Shown here piece by piece: positions 1 through 8,133 of a stretch of 64,000 nt of DNA. Origin of the DNA: Rhizobium sp. BK602 (GTDB lineage Bacteria; Pseudomonadota; Alphaproteobacteria; Rhizobiales; Rhizobiaceae); contig NZ_JACIBC010000011.1 of assembly GCF_014195095.1 (NCBI RefSeq), positions 1-64,000 on the forward strand, given 5' to 3'. The notes under the pieces were generated by a model. It was not told the DNA's origin. It searched no databases and saw nothing but the letters and a program-made list of their open reading frames with translations. A program made the position numbers and the translations under genes. Numbering within the stretch: the stretch's first letter is position 1; each line of letters begins with the position of its first letter.

Positions 1-252
1 AAGCTGATCGGGGCGACGGCGCATTATGTGACGGCGGATCTGGACGAGGGACCGATCATCGAGCAGGACACGGCGCGGATCACGCATGCGCAGTCTGCGG
101 AGGATTATGTGTCGATCGGCCGCGACGTGGAGAGCCAGGTGCTGGCACGGGCCATCCATGCGCATATCCACTACCGCACCTTCCTCAACGGCAACCGCAC
201 CATCGTCTTCCCGGCAAGCCCCGGAAGCTATGCATCCGAACGGATGGGGTAG
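1..252 (+). CDS. purU: Formyltetrahydrofolate deformylase, C-terminal part
   Basis: This is the last 83 residues of an enzyme that hydrolyses 10-formyltetrahydrofolate to tetrahydrofolate and formate in the cytosol. The reading frame is open from base 1, so the start and the N-terminal ACT domain lie outside the window. The visible piece matches the end of the formyltransferase-fold domain of PurU: a [11 protein letters not shown] stretch, the DEGPIIEQD segment and the closing [18 protein letters not shown] tail. The full protein is usually near 290 residues. It is not obviously linked to the cassette that follows on the opposite strand. Family assignment is firm; nothing can be said about its regulation from here. 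Confidence 0.9.
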   Translation, partial: KLIGATAHYVTADLDEGPIIEQDTARITHAQSAEDYVSIGRDVESQVLARAIHAHIHYRTFLNGNRTIVFPASPGSYASERMG

Positions 253-541
253 GGGATGGCGCCTTGCCGCCATGGCCGGGTTAACGCAGTGACCCGTCGG
301 CGGTTCGATCCCTTCGGGGCAGTTACGAGAGCTTGTTCTGATCCCAAACGGCGCATGGGATTACCGGCCGATATGATGCATTCTGAAATGTTGCGCGCCC
401 CTCCAGTTCTTTACGATCGATGCATGAAGGATGGATCAAATTCGGCGAAGCGATCTTTCTGCTGATCGTGAAAGTCGGACCTGTGTCTGCAGGCGACGCT
501 TGTTTCGGGTTCAGGAATTGCCGCTTTCGTTTCCCGTCGGA

Positions 542-1192
542 CTATCCGTAAACTACCTTGCAGACCGCCTCGCATTTGTCGAGATCCAGCCAGCCATTCG
601 TGCGAATGCCCGATTCCATGTCGATCCAATAGAGATCGCCGGCGCAAGCGCCGATGGCAGCGATGATGGCGGCAACATTGTCGGGCTTTATGCCGCCGGA
701 ATAGCCGCAAAATGGTCCGCCTTTTGGAAGCGTTGGCCATGCTTTCGGCGTAGCTCCGGTGCCGAAAGACGTGTCGAACAACCAGTCCAGGCGGGTCTCA
801 TCCGGAAACGCGTCCTTGCACTGAAGCATGGTCCGGACACCCAGCCGCCGACCGAAGCGCCAGCTATTGTCAATTTGCGTGGCCGAACTGCCGGAGAAGC
901 TGTGATTGACCTGAATGCGCTGAAAACCGGTGAGGTCGAGCGATACAGTGTCGGGTGCGTTGGCTATCTTCGATGCCTCCACGCCGCAGACATGGGCGGC
1001 GAGACGCAGGCCTCCGGCTGTCAGAAAGGCTTTGCGCGCTCCCGCATCCGGAAACAGCGGTTTTTCCTCCTGCGCATCATCCACAAGCACGCCCCATTCG
1101 ATCGGATAGCGCGCCGAAAGGCTCTGCAGATCGCTGATCAATCGCGCGTCGTCCAATCCGGTGAAGGCGATAAAGGCAGGCGCCTGGGCCAT
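542..1192 (-). CDS. TrpF-like (phosphoribosylanthranilate isomerase-like) barrel protein
   Basis: A 216-residue cytosolic protein resembling N-(5'-phosphoribosyl)anthranilate isomerase. The C-terminal phosphate-binding features are recognisable: a GGIKPDNV segment near residue 170 and a DMESGIRTNG segment near 195. An LFDTSFGTG segment near 140 carries the Asp corresponding to the TrpF general acid. The N-terminal KICGIT-type motif that supplies the catalytic Cys in TrpF is replaced by IAFTGLDDA, so the Cys seems absent and tryptophan synthesis is unlikely. The ATG at 1192 is chosen because an AGGA ribosome site lies just upstream; an upstream extension to 1279 would run over the promoter. 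It is divergent from the GntR regulator gene and shares its operator, which ties it to the ABC/glycohydrolase/kinase operon. A role in rearranging a phosphosugar amine is inference only. Confidence 0.75.
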   Translation of the reverse strand: MAQAPAFIAFTGLDDARLISDLQSLSARYPIEWGVLVDDAQEEKPLFPDAGARKAFLTAGGLRLAAHVCGVEASKIANAPDTVSLDLTGFQRIQVNHSFSGSSATQIDNSWRFGRRLGVRTMLQCKDAFPDETRLDWLFDTSFGTGATPKAWPTLPKGGPFCGYSGGIKPDNVAAIIAAIGACAGDLYWIDMESGIRTNGWLDLDKCEAVCKVVYG

Positions 1193-1250
1193 GGATGTTC
1201 CTCGATTTGTCGTTTGTGTGGGCATGTGCCTGTTTTGTGAGCTTCTTGGA

Positions 1251-1279
1251 AACATAATGGTACGTACCATATATGTCAA
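1251..1279 (-). promoter_or_regulatory. Promoter of the TrpF-like gene with GntR operator in the spacer
   Basis: Reading the minus strand, TTGACA (1274-1279) is followed after exactly 17 bases by TATGTT (1251-1256), a good sigma-70-type promoter for the gene starting at 1192. The spacer contains the perfect palindrome ATGGTACGTACCAT (1257-1270). The same core recurs at 1333-1344. A repressor bound here would block polymerase. Confidence 0.65.
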
Positions 1280-1323
1280 TTTTGTTCAGATAGGCTGAAA
1301 ACTTGGCGTAGTATGAATTTTTA

Positions 1324-1350
1324 TTGACACACTGGTACGTACCATATAGT
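1324..1350 (+). promoter_or_regulatory. Promoter of the gntR gene with second GntR operator
   Basis: TTGACA (1324-1329) is followed by the palindrome TGGTACGTACCA (1333-1344) and then TATAGT (1345-1350). The spacer is 15 bases if TATAGT is the -10, a little short. The palindrome is identical in its 12-base core to the one at 1258-1269, 75 bases away, and fits the GT...AC symmetry of GntR/HutC-family operators. Autoregulation of gntR is the simplest reading. Confidence 0.55.
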
Positions 1351-1381
1351 TCTAGCAAACAGTCATTTCGGAACTGGTGCG

Positions 1382-2149
1382 ATGGTGGACTTGCTGGACG
1401 AAACGGGTGATCTCGAACTGGCGCAGTCGGGCGTGCCGCTTTACCGGCAATTAGCTGCAAAGCTCAGGGCGGAAATCGAGAGCGGCTCGCGAGGCTCGAA
1501 CGAACCTTTGCCTTCGGAGCGTGATATCGCGGTTCGCTATGCGATGAGCCGGGACACGGTGCGCAAGGCTGTTCGTTTGCTGGAAGAGCAGGGGTTGCTC
1601 TATAGCGAGCACGGTCGGGGAACCTTCGTGGCGCCGTCGTCGGTCAGGGAGATGTCGCGGTTTCTCGACAGCTTCTCGCAGGATACCGAAAAGCGCGGAG
1701 GCGTTGCCGGCCAGGCCATCATCCTCGTCGAGCAAATGCCGGCCAACCTTGCGATTGCGGGTGTTCTCAAGATCGAGCCGCGCCAGATGGTCATGCGCGT
1801 GAAGCGCATTCGCACCGTTGATGGTTCTCCGGTCGGCATTCACGATGCCTATCTGGTGCTTCCGCCGGGTGCTGTCTTTACGGCCGACGATCTGGTTCGA
1901 TCGGGTTCGCTCTACAAGCTGCTTGGCGATCGTTTTGGTCTGAACGCGGCGGAGGGTCTTGAAAGCTTGAGTTCGGTTGCAGCCAATGCCGAGGACGCGA
2001 GCCGGCTCGGTGTGGCTGTCGGGGCGCCCTTGCTCCTGTGCGAGCGCATCACCCTTTCCGAGCGCAGGCAGCCGATGGAATATTGCGAGATGAAATACGT
2101 GTCGAGTTATCGCTACACGACGCGTGTCAACAAATTCAGTCAAAAATAA
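1382..2149 (+). CDS. GntR/HutC-family transcriptional regulator
   Basis: A 255-residue DNA-binding regulator. Residues about 18-85 form the winged helix-turn-helix of the GntR family (PLYRQLAAKLRAEI, then PSERDIAVRYAMSRDTVRKAVRLLEEQGLL and the HGRGTFVA wing). Residues about 100-245 fit the UTRA ligand-binding domain of the HutC subfamily. The gene lies between a divergent TrpF-like gene and a co-oriented transport/catabolism operon, with two copies of a TGGTACGTACCA palindrome in the intergenic region, one inside each promoter. It is therefore probably a ligand-responsive repressor of both arms and of itself. The ligand is unknown; by context it would be a nucleoside- or glycoside-like compound or a phosphorylated product. 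Confidence 0.9.
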   Translation: MVDLLDETGDLELAQSGVPLYRQLAAKLRAEIESGSRGSNEPLPSERDIAVRYAMSRDTVRKAVRLLEEQGLLYSEHGRGTFVAPSSVREMSRFLDSFSQDTEKRGGVAGQAIILVEQMPANLAIAGVLKIEPRQMVMRVKRIRTVDGSPVGIHDAYLVLPPGAVFTADDLVRSGSLYKLLGDRFGLNAAEGLESLSSVAANAEDASRLGVAVGAPLLLCERITLSERRQPMEYCEMKYVSSYRYTTRVNKFSQK

Positions 2150-2177
2150 AAATAGAGCAACCTCAGAGGGTTACGTT

Positions 2178-3254
2178 ATGGGAATGATCAGATTGGGCGC
2201 CGCTTTGCGGCGTGCGCGTACGATTGCCTTGTCCGCCGGCATGGTTCTTGCCGCGATGACGGTGGGCCATGCGGAGGACCTTAATCGTCCGGCGCAGAAC
2301 ATCGTCTACTTTGTCAACGGCACGCTCGGCGACAAATCTTTCTTCGACTCGGCGGAGCGCGGCATCCAGCGCGTCAAAAAAGAGCTGTCGGTTTCGACCC
2401 AGACGGTCGAAGGCGGTGTCGATCCCACCCGTTGGGAAAGCGCGATTATCGACCTCGCGGAGGGTGGTGACTACGATACGATCGTGCTTGGCACCTATAC
2501 GATGGTGCCCATGGTCGAAAAGATCGCGCCGCAGTTTCCCGACATCCGCTTCATCCTCTTTGACGGTGCGGTGGACTATTCCAAATGCAAATGCGGCAAT
2601 GTCTATTCCATTCTCTTCCGGCAGAACGAGGGAGCCTACCTGGCTGGTGTCCTGTCCGCGCGACTGACGCAAGCGGGTATTGCCGATATCGCCGCCGGCA
2701 GTCCGCTGGGTACCGTCGGTGCCATGCAGATCCCCGTCATCGACGACTTCCTGGTCGGCTACGAGGCCGGAGCCAAATCCGTCCTGCCGGATGTCAAGGT
2801 GTTGAAGCAATATGCCAATTCCTTCAGCGATCCGGCGACGGGCAAGGAGATCGCCAAGGCACAATTCGCCCAGGGCGCCGGCATCGTCTTCCAGGTGGCG
2901 GGTGCGACGGGGCAGGGTGTCATCGAGGCCGCAGCCGAGGCCGGGCGTTATGCCATCGGTGTCGATTCCGATCAGGCCCTGATCTATGAAACCTCCCGCC
3001 TGGACACGGCCAAGCGCATCGTCACCTCCGTCATGAAGAATGTTGACAATACCGTCGTTCGCTCTGTCGCTTTGATGAAAGAGGGCAAGCTGCCGCTCGG
3101 CACGGCGGAATCGCTCGGCCTGAAGGAAGGCGCAATCGGTCTGGCGGACAACAAGTTTACTCAAGCCATCGTTCCACCGGCTGTTATGGGCGAGGTCGAC
3201 AAGGTCAAGGCGGATATCATCGCCGGCAAGGTGAAGGTTCCGACCGCCTTCTGA
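2178..3254 (+). CDS. BMP-family ABC transporter substrate-binding protein
   Basis: A 358-residue periplasmic binding protein of the Bmp/PnrA (Med-type) family, whose studied members bind nucleosides. A Sec signal peptide is visible (Arg-rich start, hydrophobic stretch, VGHA/ED cleavage region), with no lipobox. Typical segments include YFVNGTLGDKSFFDSAERGI at the start of the mature domain, an NVYSILFRQNEGAYLAGVLSA segment mid-protein and the IGVDSDQ motif near the C terminus. The ATG at 2178 is preferred because of an AGAGGG ribosome site and because it begins a good signal peptide; an upstream in-frame start overlaps gntR. It is first in an operon with an ATPase and two permeases. Nucleoside-like substrates are the best guess. 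Confidence 0.88.
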   Translation: MGMIRLGAALRRARTIALSAGMVLAAMTVGHAEDLNRPAQNIVYFVNGTLGDKSFFDSAERGIQRVKKELSVSTQTVEGGVDPTRWESAIIDLAEGGDYDTIVLGTYTMVPMVEKIAPQFPDIRFILFDGAVDYSKCKCGNVYSILFRQNEGAYLAGVLSARLTQAGIADIAAGSPLGTVGAMQIPVIDDFLVGYEAGAKSVLPDVKVLKQYANSFSDPATGKEIAKAQFAQGAGIVFQVAGATGQGVIEAAAEAGRYAIGVDSDQALIYETSRLDTAKRIVTSVMKNVDNTVVRSVALMKEGKLPLGTAESLGLKEGAIGLADNKFTQAIVPPAVMGEVDKVKADIIAGKVKVPTAF

Positions 3255-3292
3255 CCGCTTATGGTCTCGTCTCTTGCGAGGAGCGTCCTTCG

Positions 3293-4903
3293 ATGGAGCA
3301 TCATCCTTCTGGCGCCCGCGGAATGGCGCCAGCCATAGAGCTGCGGGGTGTCAGCAAGCGCTATGGCAACGGCACCTTGGCGAACGAGGGCGTGTCGCTG
3401 ACGATCGAGCGCGGCGAGATCCACGCGATTTGCGGTGAGAACGGCGCCGGCAAGTCGACGATCATGAAGATGATCTACGGCCTGATCCAACCGAGCGCCG
3501 GCACCATTCTGATCGAGGGTGTCGAGCGTCATTTCACTCATCCAGGCCAGGCAATCGCAGCCGGCATCGGCATGGTGGCGCAGCATCTGAATCTCGTGCC
3601 CTCTTTCACCATCGCCGAAAATGTCGTGCTCGGTCAGGAACCGTCCGGCCGGGGCGGGCTCCTGAGCCGGGAGGCTAGCATCGTCGCCGTCCGGGAACTG
3701 GCGAAATCCTTTGGGCTTGATGTCGATCCGACCGCACGGGTAAGCGATGTTTCCATCGGGATGCAGCAGCGCACGGAGATACTGAAGACGCTTTATCGTG
3801 GCGCGCGGATCCTGCTGATGGACGAACCGACCGCCGTTCTGACACCGCAGGAAACGGACGAGCTGTTTGCGGCGATCCGCCGGCTGGTTGTGTCGGGCGT
3901 CACGGTCGTCGTTGTCACCCATAAGCTTGCCGAGGTGAAGGCGATTTCCGACCGGCTGACCGTGCTGCGCGATGGCCGGGTGACCGGGCATGCCGATACC
4001 GCCGACATCGATCACAAGACCATCGCCGAGATGATGGTCGGCCGACCGTTGGCGCCGCAGATCGTCAAGCGCATCGACGCGCGCGGTCGAGAGCCGCGTG
4101 TGCGGGTGCGTCAGCTTGGTTATGTCAATGCGCAGGGCAGCGTGCGTTTGTCCGATGTCAATTTCGATCTCGCCGGCGGCGAGATTCTCGGCATTGCCGG
4201 GGTCGAAGGCAATGGGCAGAATTCGCTGGCGCGTGTGCTGAGCGGGCTTGCCGCGCCGCATGCGGGAGGGGGCGATCTCGATGGTATGCCCTTTACCGGC
4301 CGGGGCGTTCGAGCCGCGCGTAAATCCGGTGTGGCGACGGTTCCCGAGGATCGCTTGACCGAGGGTGTCGCGGTCAATCTCGACATCGAGCAGAATATCG
4401 TCGCGACGACCTATTACGGACCGTCCTTCTCTTCCTTCGGCTGCCTGAAGACCGGCGCGATCGGCCAATGGGCCAGGGATCTGGTCAAGCAATTTGGGAT
4501 CAAGACGGATTCGAGCAAGACGCCGGTCGGCGCGCTTTCCGGCGGCAATATGCAAAAGGTGGTCATGGCGCGCGAAATATCGGGCGAACCGAAATTCCTC
4601 ATCGCCGCCCAGCCGACGCGCGGCGTCGATGTCGGTGCGGCCGGCTCGCTGCGGGACGAGCTGGTGGCGCTGCGCGATCGCGGCGCGGCCGTGCTGCTGA
4701 TCTCCGCCGACCTGGAGGAGGTCCTGAGCCTTTCCGACCGGATCGCCGTGCTCTTCAAGGGTGAGATCGTCGCGCATTTCCGCGCCGACACGGCCGACCA
4801 GCGTGAGATCGGCCTCTATATGACCGGGCTGAAGCGCCAGCCGGATGCGGCGGCGAGGCTCGACGCCGCCTTCGCCGCAACTCCACAGGAGGCAATCGCA
4901 TGA
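3293..4903 (+). CDS. Nucleoside/sugar-type ABC transporter ATP-binding protein (two NBDs)
   Basis: A 536-residue tandem ATPase of the RbsA/MglA/YufO type that powers uptake through the two permeases downstream. The first domain has an intact Walker A (GENGAGKS, about residue 45), a modified signature (DVSIGMQQR) and Walker B (ILLMDEPTAVLTP). In the second domain Walker A is degenerate (GVEGNGQNSL), as is common in this family, while the signature LSGGNMQKVVMARE is intact. It ends in an ATGA overlap with the first permease, so the two are translationally coupled. An internal Met ten codons in (MAPAIELRG) could be an alternative start. Confidence 0.9.
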   Translation: MEHHPSGARGMAPAIELRGVSKRYGNGTLANEGVSLTIERGEIHAICGENGAGKSTIMKMIYGLIQPSAGTILIEGVERHFTHPGQAIAAGIGMVAQHLNLVPSFTIAENVVLGQEPSGRGGLLSREASIVAVRELAKSFGLDVDPTARVSDVSIGMQQRTEILKTLYRGARILLMDEPTAVLTPQETDELFAAIRRLVVSGVTVVVVTHKLAEVKAISDRLTVLRDGRVTGHADTADIDHKTIAEMMVGRPLAPQIVKRIDARGREPRVRVRQLGYVNAQGSVRLSDVNFDLAGGEILGIAGVEGNGQNSLARVLSGLAAPHAGGGDLDGMPFTGRGVRAARKSGVATVPEDRLTEGVAVNLDIEQNIVATTYYGPSFSSFGCLKTGAIGQWARDLVKQFGIKTDSSKTPVGALSGGNMQKVVMAREISGEPKFLIAAQPTRGVDVGAAGSLRDELVALRDRGAAVLLISADLEEVLSLSDRIAVLFKGEIVAHFRADTADQREIGLYMTGLKRQPDAAARLDAAFAATPQEAIA

Positions 4904-6024
4904 GTGCATCGTCAAGCACTGCCTCCCGCCTCGTTGCACAGGTCCTGCGTCTCGCTTTTGTCGTCACTGCCGCTCTCGGCTGTGGCTTCGTCCTGACGGT
5001 TCTGGTCAGCGCCGAGCCGTTGAAAGCCTATGGGGCGTTGCTCACCGGCGCCTGGCCGGATTTCGGCTGGAACAGTGCGGGACAGTTCACGGTTCGCCGG
5101 ATGACCCGGCTTGGTTCGCTGCTCGAAGACGCGACGACATTGACGCTGTTGGGTCTCGCCGTCGCTATCCCTTTTCGCGCCCGGCAATTCTCCATGGGGG
5201 CGGATGGCCAGCTTTTCCTTGGCGCGATCGCCGCGGCGGCCGTCAGCCTTGCGCTGGGCGGTCCGGCGATCATCGTCATTCCCGCCGCCTGCCTGGCGGC
5301 GATGACGACCGGTTTCCTCTGGGGCCTGCTGCCGGGCGTGCTGAAAGCGCGTTTCGGCGCCAGCGAGATCGTCACCACCCTGATGCTGAACGTCATCGCC
5401 GTTCAGTTCTACCGCCTGGTCATCACCTATTGGCTTCGCGACCCCTCCGCCGGCTTTATCACCACGCCGTCACTGCCGGACGCGGCCGTGCTGACGGCGC
5501 TGCTCGCCCGCACCAATGTGACGGTCATGGGTTTTGTAGCGATACTCGCCGCCGTGGCCGCATGGTTCCTGATCAAGCGGACGACTGTCGGCTACGAGAT
5601 CACCCTTGTTGGCGAGAATTCGCGATTTGCCGAACAGGCCGGCATCCCCGTGAAGCGCGCCACGGCGCTCTCGATGGCTCTCGGTGGCATCTTTGCCGGC
5701 CTTGCCGGTTTCCATACATCGAATGCGCTTTTGAAAGCCCTGCCGGTCGATCTCGCACCCGGTCTCGGCTTCGAGGGTATCGTGGTGGCGCTGCTCGCCC
5801 GCAACAATCCGCTCGTAATCCCGATCGTGGCCATCCTCTATGCCTATCTTCGGATCGGCGCGCAGGTGATGGAGCGCAGCTCCGATGTCACGCGCGAGAT
5901 GGTCATGATCATCCAGGCCTTCATCATCCTGTTCGTCATCGCCGAGCGCTTCGGCCCGACCCTGCTGACGGGCTGGCTGCGGGCGCGATCATCTGCGAGG
6001 GCCGGAAAGGAGGTGCGTGCATGA
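4900..6024 (+). CDS. ABC transporter permease (BMP/nucleoside type), subunit 1
   Basis: A 374-residue inner-membrane permease of the branched-chain/ribose-type superfamily as found in BMP-type nucleoside importers (YufP-like). It has about nine hydrophobic segments. The stretch FRARQFSMGADGQLFLGAI near residue 90 and the GFEGIVVALLARNNPL segment near 295 are characteristic of this permease family. It overlaps the ATPase gene at its start and the second permease gene at its end by four bases each, and has a clear AGGAGG ribosome site. It forms a heterodimeric channel with the next product. Confidence 0.88.
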   Translation: MSASSSTASRLVAQVLRLAFVVTAALGCGFVLTVLVSAEPLKAYGALLTGAWPDFGWNSAGQFTVRRMTRLGSLLEDATTLTLLGLAVAIPFRARQFSMGADGQLFLGAIAAAAVSLALGGPAIIVIPAACLAAMTTGFLWGLLPGVLKARFGASEIVTTLMLNVIAVQFYRLVITYWLRDPSAGFITTPSLPDAAVLTALLARTNVTVMGFVAILAAVAAWFLIKRTTVGYEITLVGENSRFAEQAGIPVKRATALSMALGGIFAGLAGFHTSNALLKALPVDLAPGLGFEGIVVALLARNNPLVIPIVAILYAYLRIGAQVMERSSDVTREMVMIIQAFIILFVIAERFGPTLLTGWLRARSSARAGKEVRA

Positions 6025-7022
6025 GCACCGAATTCGTCCTTTGGGGAACATTCCTCGGAACGCTCCTTGCCGCCATATTGCGCGCTTCCGCGCCGATCAT
6101 CCTATCGGCCTTCGGCGGTCTGATTTCGGATCTTGCCGGCAGTGTCAACATTGCGCTCGAAGGTATCATGCTGGTCGCGGCCTTCTTTGGCGTTATCGCG
6201 TCGGCCTATTCGGCGATCTGGTTTCCCGAAGCACCGCTCTGGCTGCATCCGTGGATGGGTTGCCTTGCCGGCCTGATCGCGGGCACGGTGATTGCCGGCG
6301 TGCTCGCGGTCTTTCACCTCGAGCTTGGCGCCGACATCATTGTCGCCGGCGTCGGCATCAATATCCTGGCCTCCGGCCTGACGGTCTTCCTGCTTGTCTC
6401 GATCACCGGCGACAAAGGGTCGACCGCGACTTTGACCAGCTATGCATTGCCGTCGCTTCATATTCCTTTCGTCGATCATGTCCCGATCATCGGGACGATC
6501 CTCAACGGTGACGGCCTGGTCGGCCACAACATCGTCGTTTACGCGGCGCTTCTCGCCACGCCGCTCCTGTCGCTATTGCTGTATCGCACCCGCTTCGGGC
6601 TGAGACTCCGCGCGGTCGGCGAGAACCCGGATGCGGCCCTTGCGGCCGGCATCTCGGTCAAGCGCGTGCAGTATTCGGCTCTGTTGCTGAGCGGGTTGCT
6701 GGCGAGCCTCGGCGGCGTGTTCCTGAGCATGGGCTATCTCACGCTGTTCCAGGCCGACATGACCGGCGGTCGCGGTTTCCTGGCTCTGGCCGCGGTGTTT
6801 CTCGGTGGTCGCCGACCGCTCGGTACACTCGTCGCCGCTGTTATCTTCGGCGCATCGACCGTGTTTGCCGCACAGTTGGGCAGCTACAACGTGCCAAGCC
6901 AGGTCGTCTTCATGATCCCGCCGGCACTCACCATTCTCGCTCTGGTGTTCTTCAATATTCAGCAGAGGCGCCGGGTGGCCAAGCGCATCGCCAGGGCTGC
7001 GGTCGTTCTGCGCCACGCCTGA
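6021..7022 (+). CDS. ABC transporter permease (BMP/nucleoside type), subunit 2
   Basis: A 333-residue permease paired with the preceding one (YufQ-like). The ISDLAGSVNIALEGIMLVAAFFGV segment near the N terminus and TGGRGFLALAAVFLGGRRPLGT near residue 255 are family hallmarks. The ATG at 6021 is used because it follows GGAAAGGAGG and overlaps the previous stop (ATGA). The same frame stays open far upstream within the previous gene, but that extension has no membrane-protein character and is not coding. It completes the importer; the next genes encode the enzymes thought to act on the cargo. Confidence 0.88.
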   Translation: MSTEFVLWGTFLGTLLAAILRASAPIILSAFGGLISDLAGSVNIALEGIMLVAAFFGVIASAYSAIWFPEAPLWLHPWMGCLAGLIAGTVIAGVLAVFHLELGADIIVAGVGINILASGLTVFLLVSITGDKGSTATLTSYALPSLHIPFVDHVPIIGTILNGDGLVGHNIVVYAALLATPLLSLLLYRTRFGLRLRAVGENPDAALAAGISVKRVQYSALLLSGLLASLGGVFLSMGYLTLFQADMTGGRGFLALAAVFLGGRRPLGTLVAAVIFGASTVFAAQLGSYNVPSQVVFMIPPALTILALVFFNIQQRRRVAKRIARAAVVLRHA

Positions 7023-7065
7023 TGCCGGGAGTGTCGGCAAATGAACGATAAGAAACGGACCAGGG

Positions 7066-8133
7066 ATGACAACAAACAAGTTTTACGATTCGATCCTCGC
7101 CTCCCTTGCGCTTGCCGGCATCGGCGATGCGCTCGGCGCGCCAACGGAGCTTTGGGGGATAGACGAGATCTTCGCCCGTTACGGAGGGCTTGCCGATCGC
7201 TTCGAGGAGCCGACGCCGGACACGTTCGCGGGTGCCAACAACGGCAAGCGCGGCGAGGTCACCGATGACGCCAGCCAGATGTATTATCTTGCCCGTGCCT
7301 TGATAAGGGCAGGCGGCCAGCTCGATCAAGCAGGCTGGGTTGCTTGCCTGCTCGATTGGGCCGAGACCTCGCCGAAGGCCGGATTCATGGGGCCGACCAC
7401 TGCGGCGATCGTCGCCGCCTTGCGGGCAGGCGAAAGTCTTGACCATGTCGGCGTCGTCGGCACATCGCAACGCAAGTTGCCGACCATGGGCAACACCAAT
7501 GGCGCCGCCATGCGCGTTGCGCCTGTCGGTCTCGTGCATCCCGGCAATGTTGTCGCCGCTTGCCAACAGGCGCTGGTGACGTGCCTGCCGTCGCACGACA
7601 CCGATGTCGCCATAGCATCCGCCTGCGCGATCGCTGCCGGTACGGCTACGGCGCTTGTGGAACGCGATATCGGCGCTGTTGTTCGGGCTTGCTGGGAGGG
7701 TAGTGCGATCGGCGCGCGTTTGGCGGCCGGGCATGCGCGCGTGCCGCCGGGTCCGCGGTTCTCGACGCGGCTGGACATGGCGTTGGAGATTGCAGCGCGA
7801 GCGGCGGATGATCGCCAATTTCTGTACGATCTCGATGCGACCATTGGCGCTTCAATGCTCGCCTGCGAATCCGTGCCGGCGGCGATTGCCGTCTTTGCCT
7901 ATGCGAAAGGCGATCCGCTGCGCACGGTGGCACTGGCGGCAAGTGTGGGCAATGACACGGATACCGTCGCCACTATGGCTGGTGCGATGGCGGGCGCCAT
8001 GACCGGCACGGCAAAACTGCCGCAAACGCTTTACCGCGAGTTCATCGCGGTCAATGATGCAGAGTACCATTTGCAGAAGCTTGCGGCCGGGTTGGCCGAT
8101 ATCGCCTTGGAGAATGACAGCCATGGTCGATAA
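7066..8133 (+). CDS. ADP-ribosylglycohydrolase-family protein
   Basis: A 355-residue cytosolic protein of the ADP-ribosylglycohydrolase (DraG/ARH) superfamily, whose members use a di-magnesium site to hydrolyse N- or O-glycosidic bonds to (ADP-)ribose. The metal-site motifs are visible: GDALGAPTE at about residues 20-28, TDD at 66-68, a GNTNGAAMR segment near 145 and GNDTDT at 295-300. The second Gly of the usual GGDTDT is replaced by Asn. It sits directly after a nucleoside-type importer and overlaps the following PfkB kinase gene by 11 bases. An attractive inference is that it removes a ribosyl group from an imported N-glycoside, not that it reverses protein ADP-ribosylation. The actual substrate is unknown. 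Confidence 0.85.
   Translation: MTTNKFYDSILASLALAGIGDALGAPTELWGIDEIFARYGGLADRFEEPTPDTFAGANNGKRGEVTDDASQMYYLARALIRAGGQLDQAGWVACLLDWAETSPKAGFMGPTTAAIVAALRAGESLDHVGVVGTSQRKLPTMGNTNGAAMRVAPVGLVHPGNVVAACQQALVTCLPSHDTDVAIASACAIAAGTATALVERDIGAVVRACWEGSAIGARLAAGHARVPPGPRFSTRLDMALEIAARAADDRQFLYDLDATIGASMLACESVPAAIAVFAYAKGDPLRTVALAASVGNDTDTVATMAGAMAGAMTGTAKLPQTLYREFIAVNDAEYHLQKLAAGLADIALENDSHGR

Noticed and set aside
290-350. tRNA-like T-loop sequence (GGTTCGATCCC)
   Set aside because: No matching acceptor, D or anticodon stems could be built around it.
431-1240. 269-codon open frame on the plus strand
   Set aside because: Overlaps the TrpF-like gene on the other strand and runs through its promoter; no domain recognised.
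3161-4939. 592-codon open frame on the minus strand
   Set aside because: It lies opposite the clearly conserved ABC ATPase gene, has no domain features, and such long antisense frames are expected from GC-rich codon usage.
4845-6020. N-terminal extension of the second BMP-type permease
   Set aside because: The frame is open upstream, but reads the first permease gene out of frame; the real start with ribosome site and ATGA overlap is 6021.
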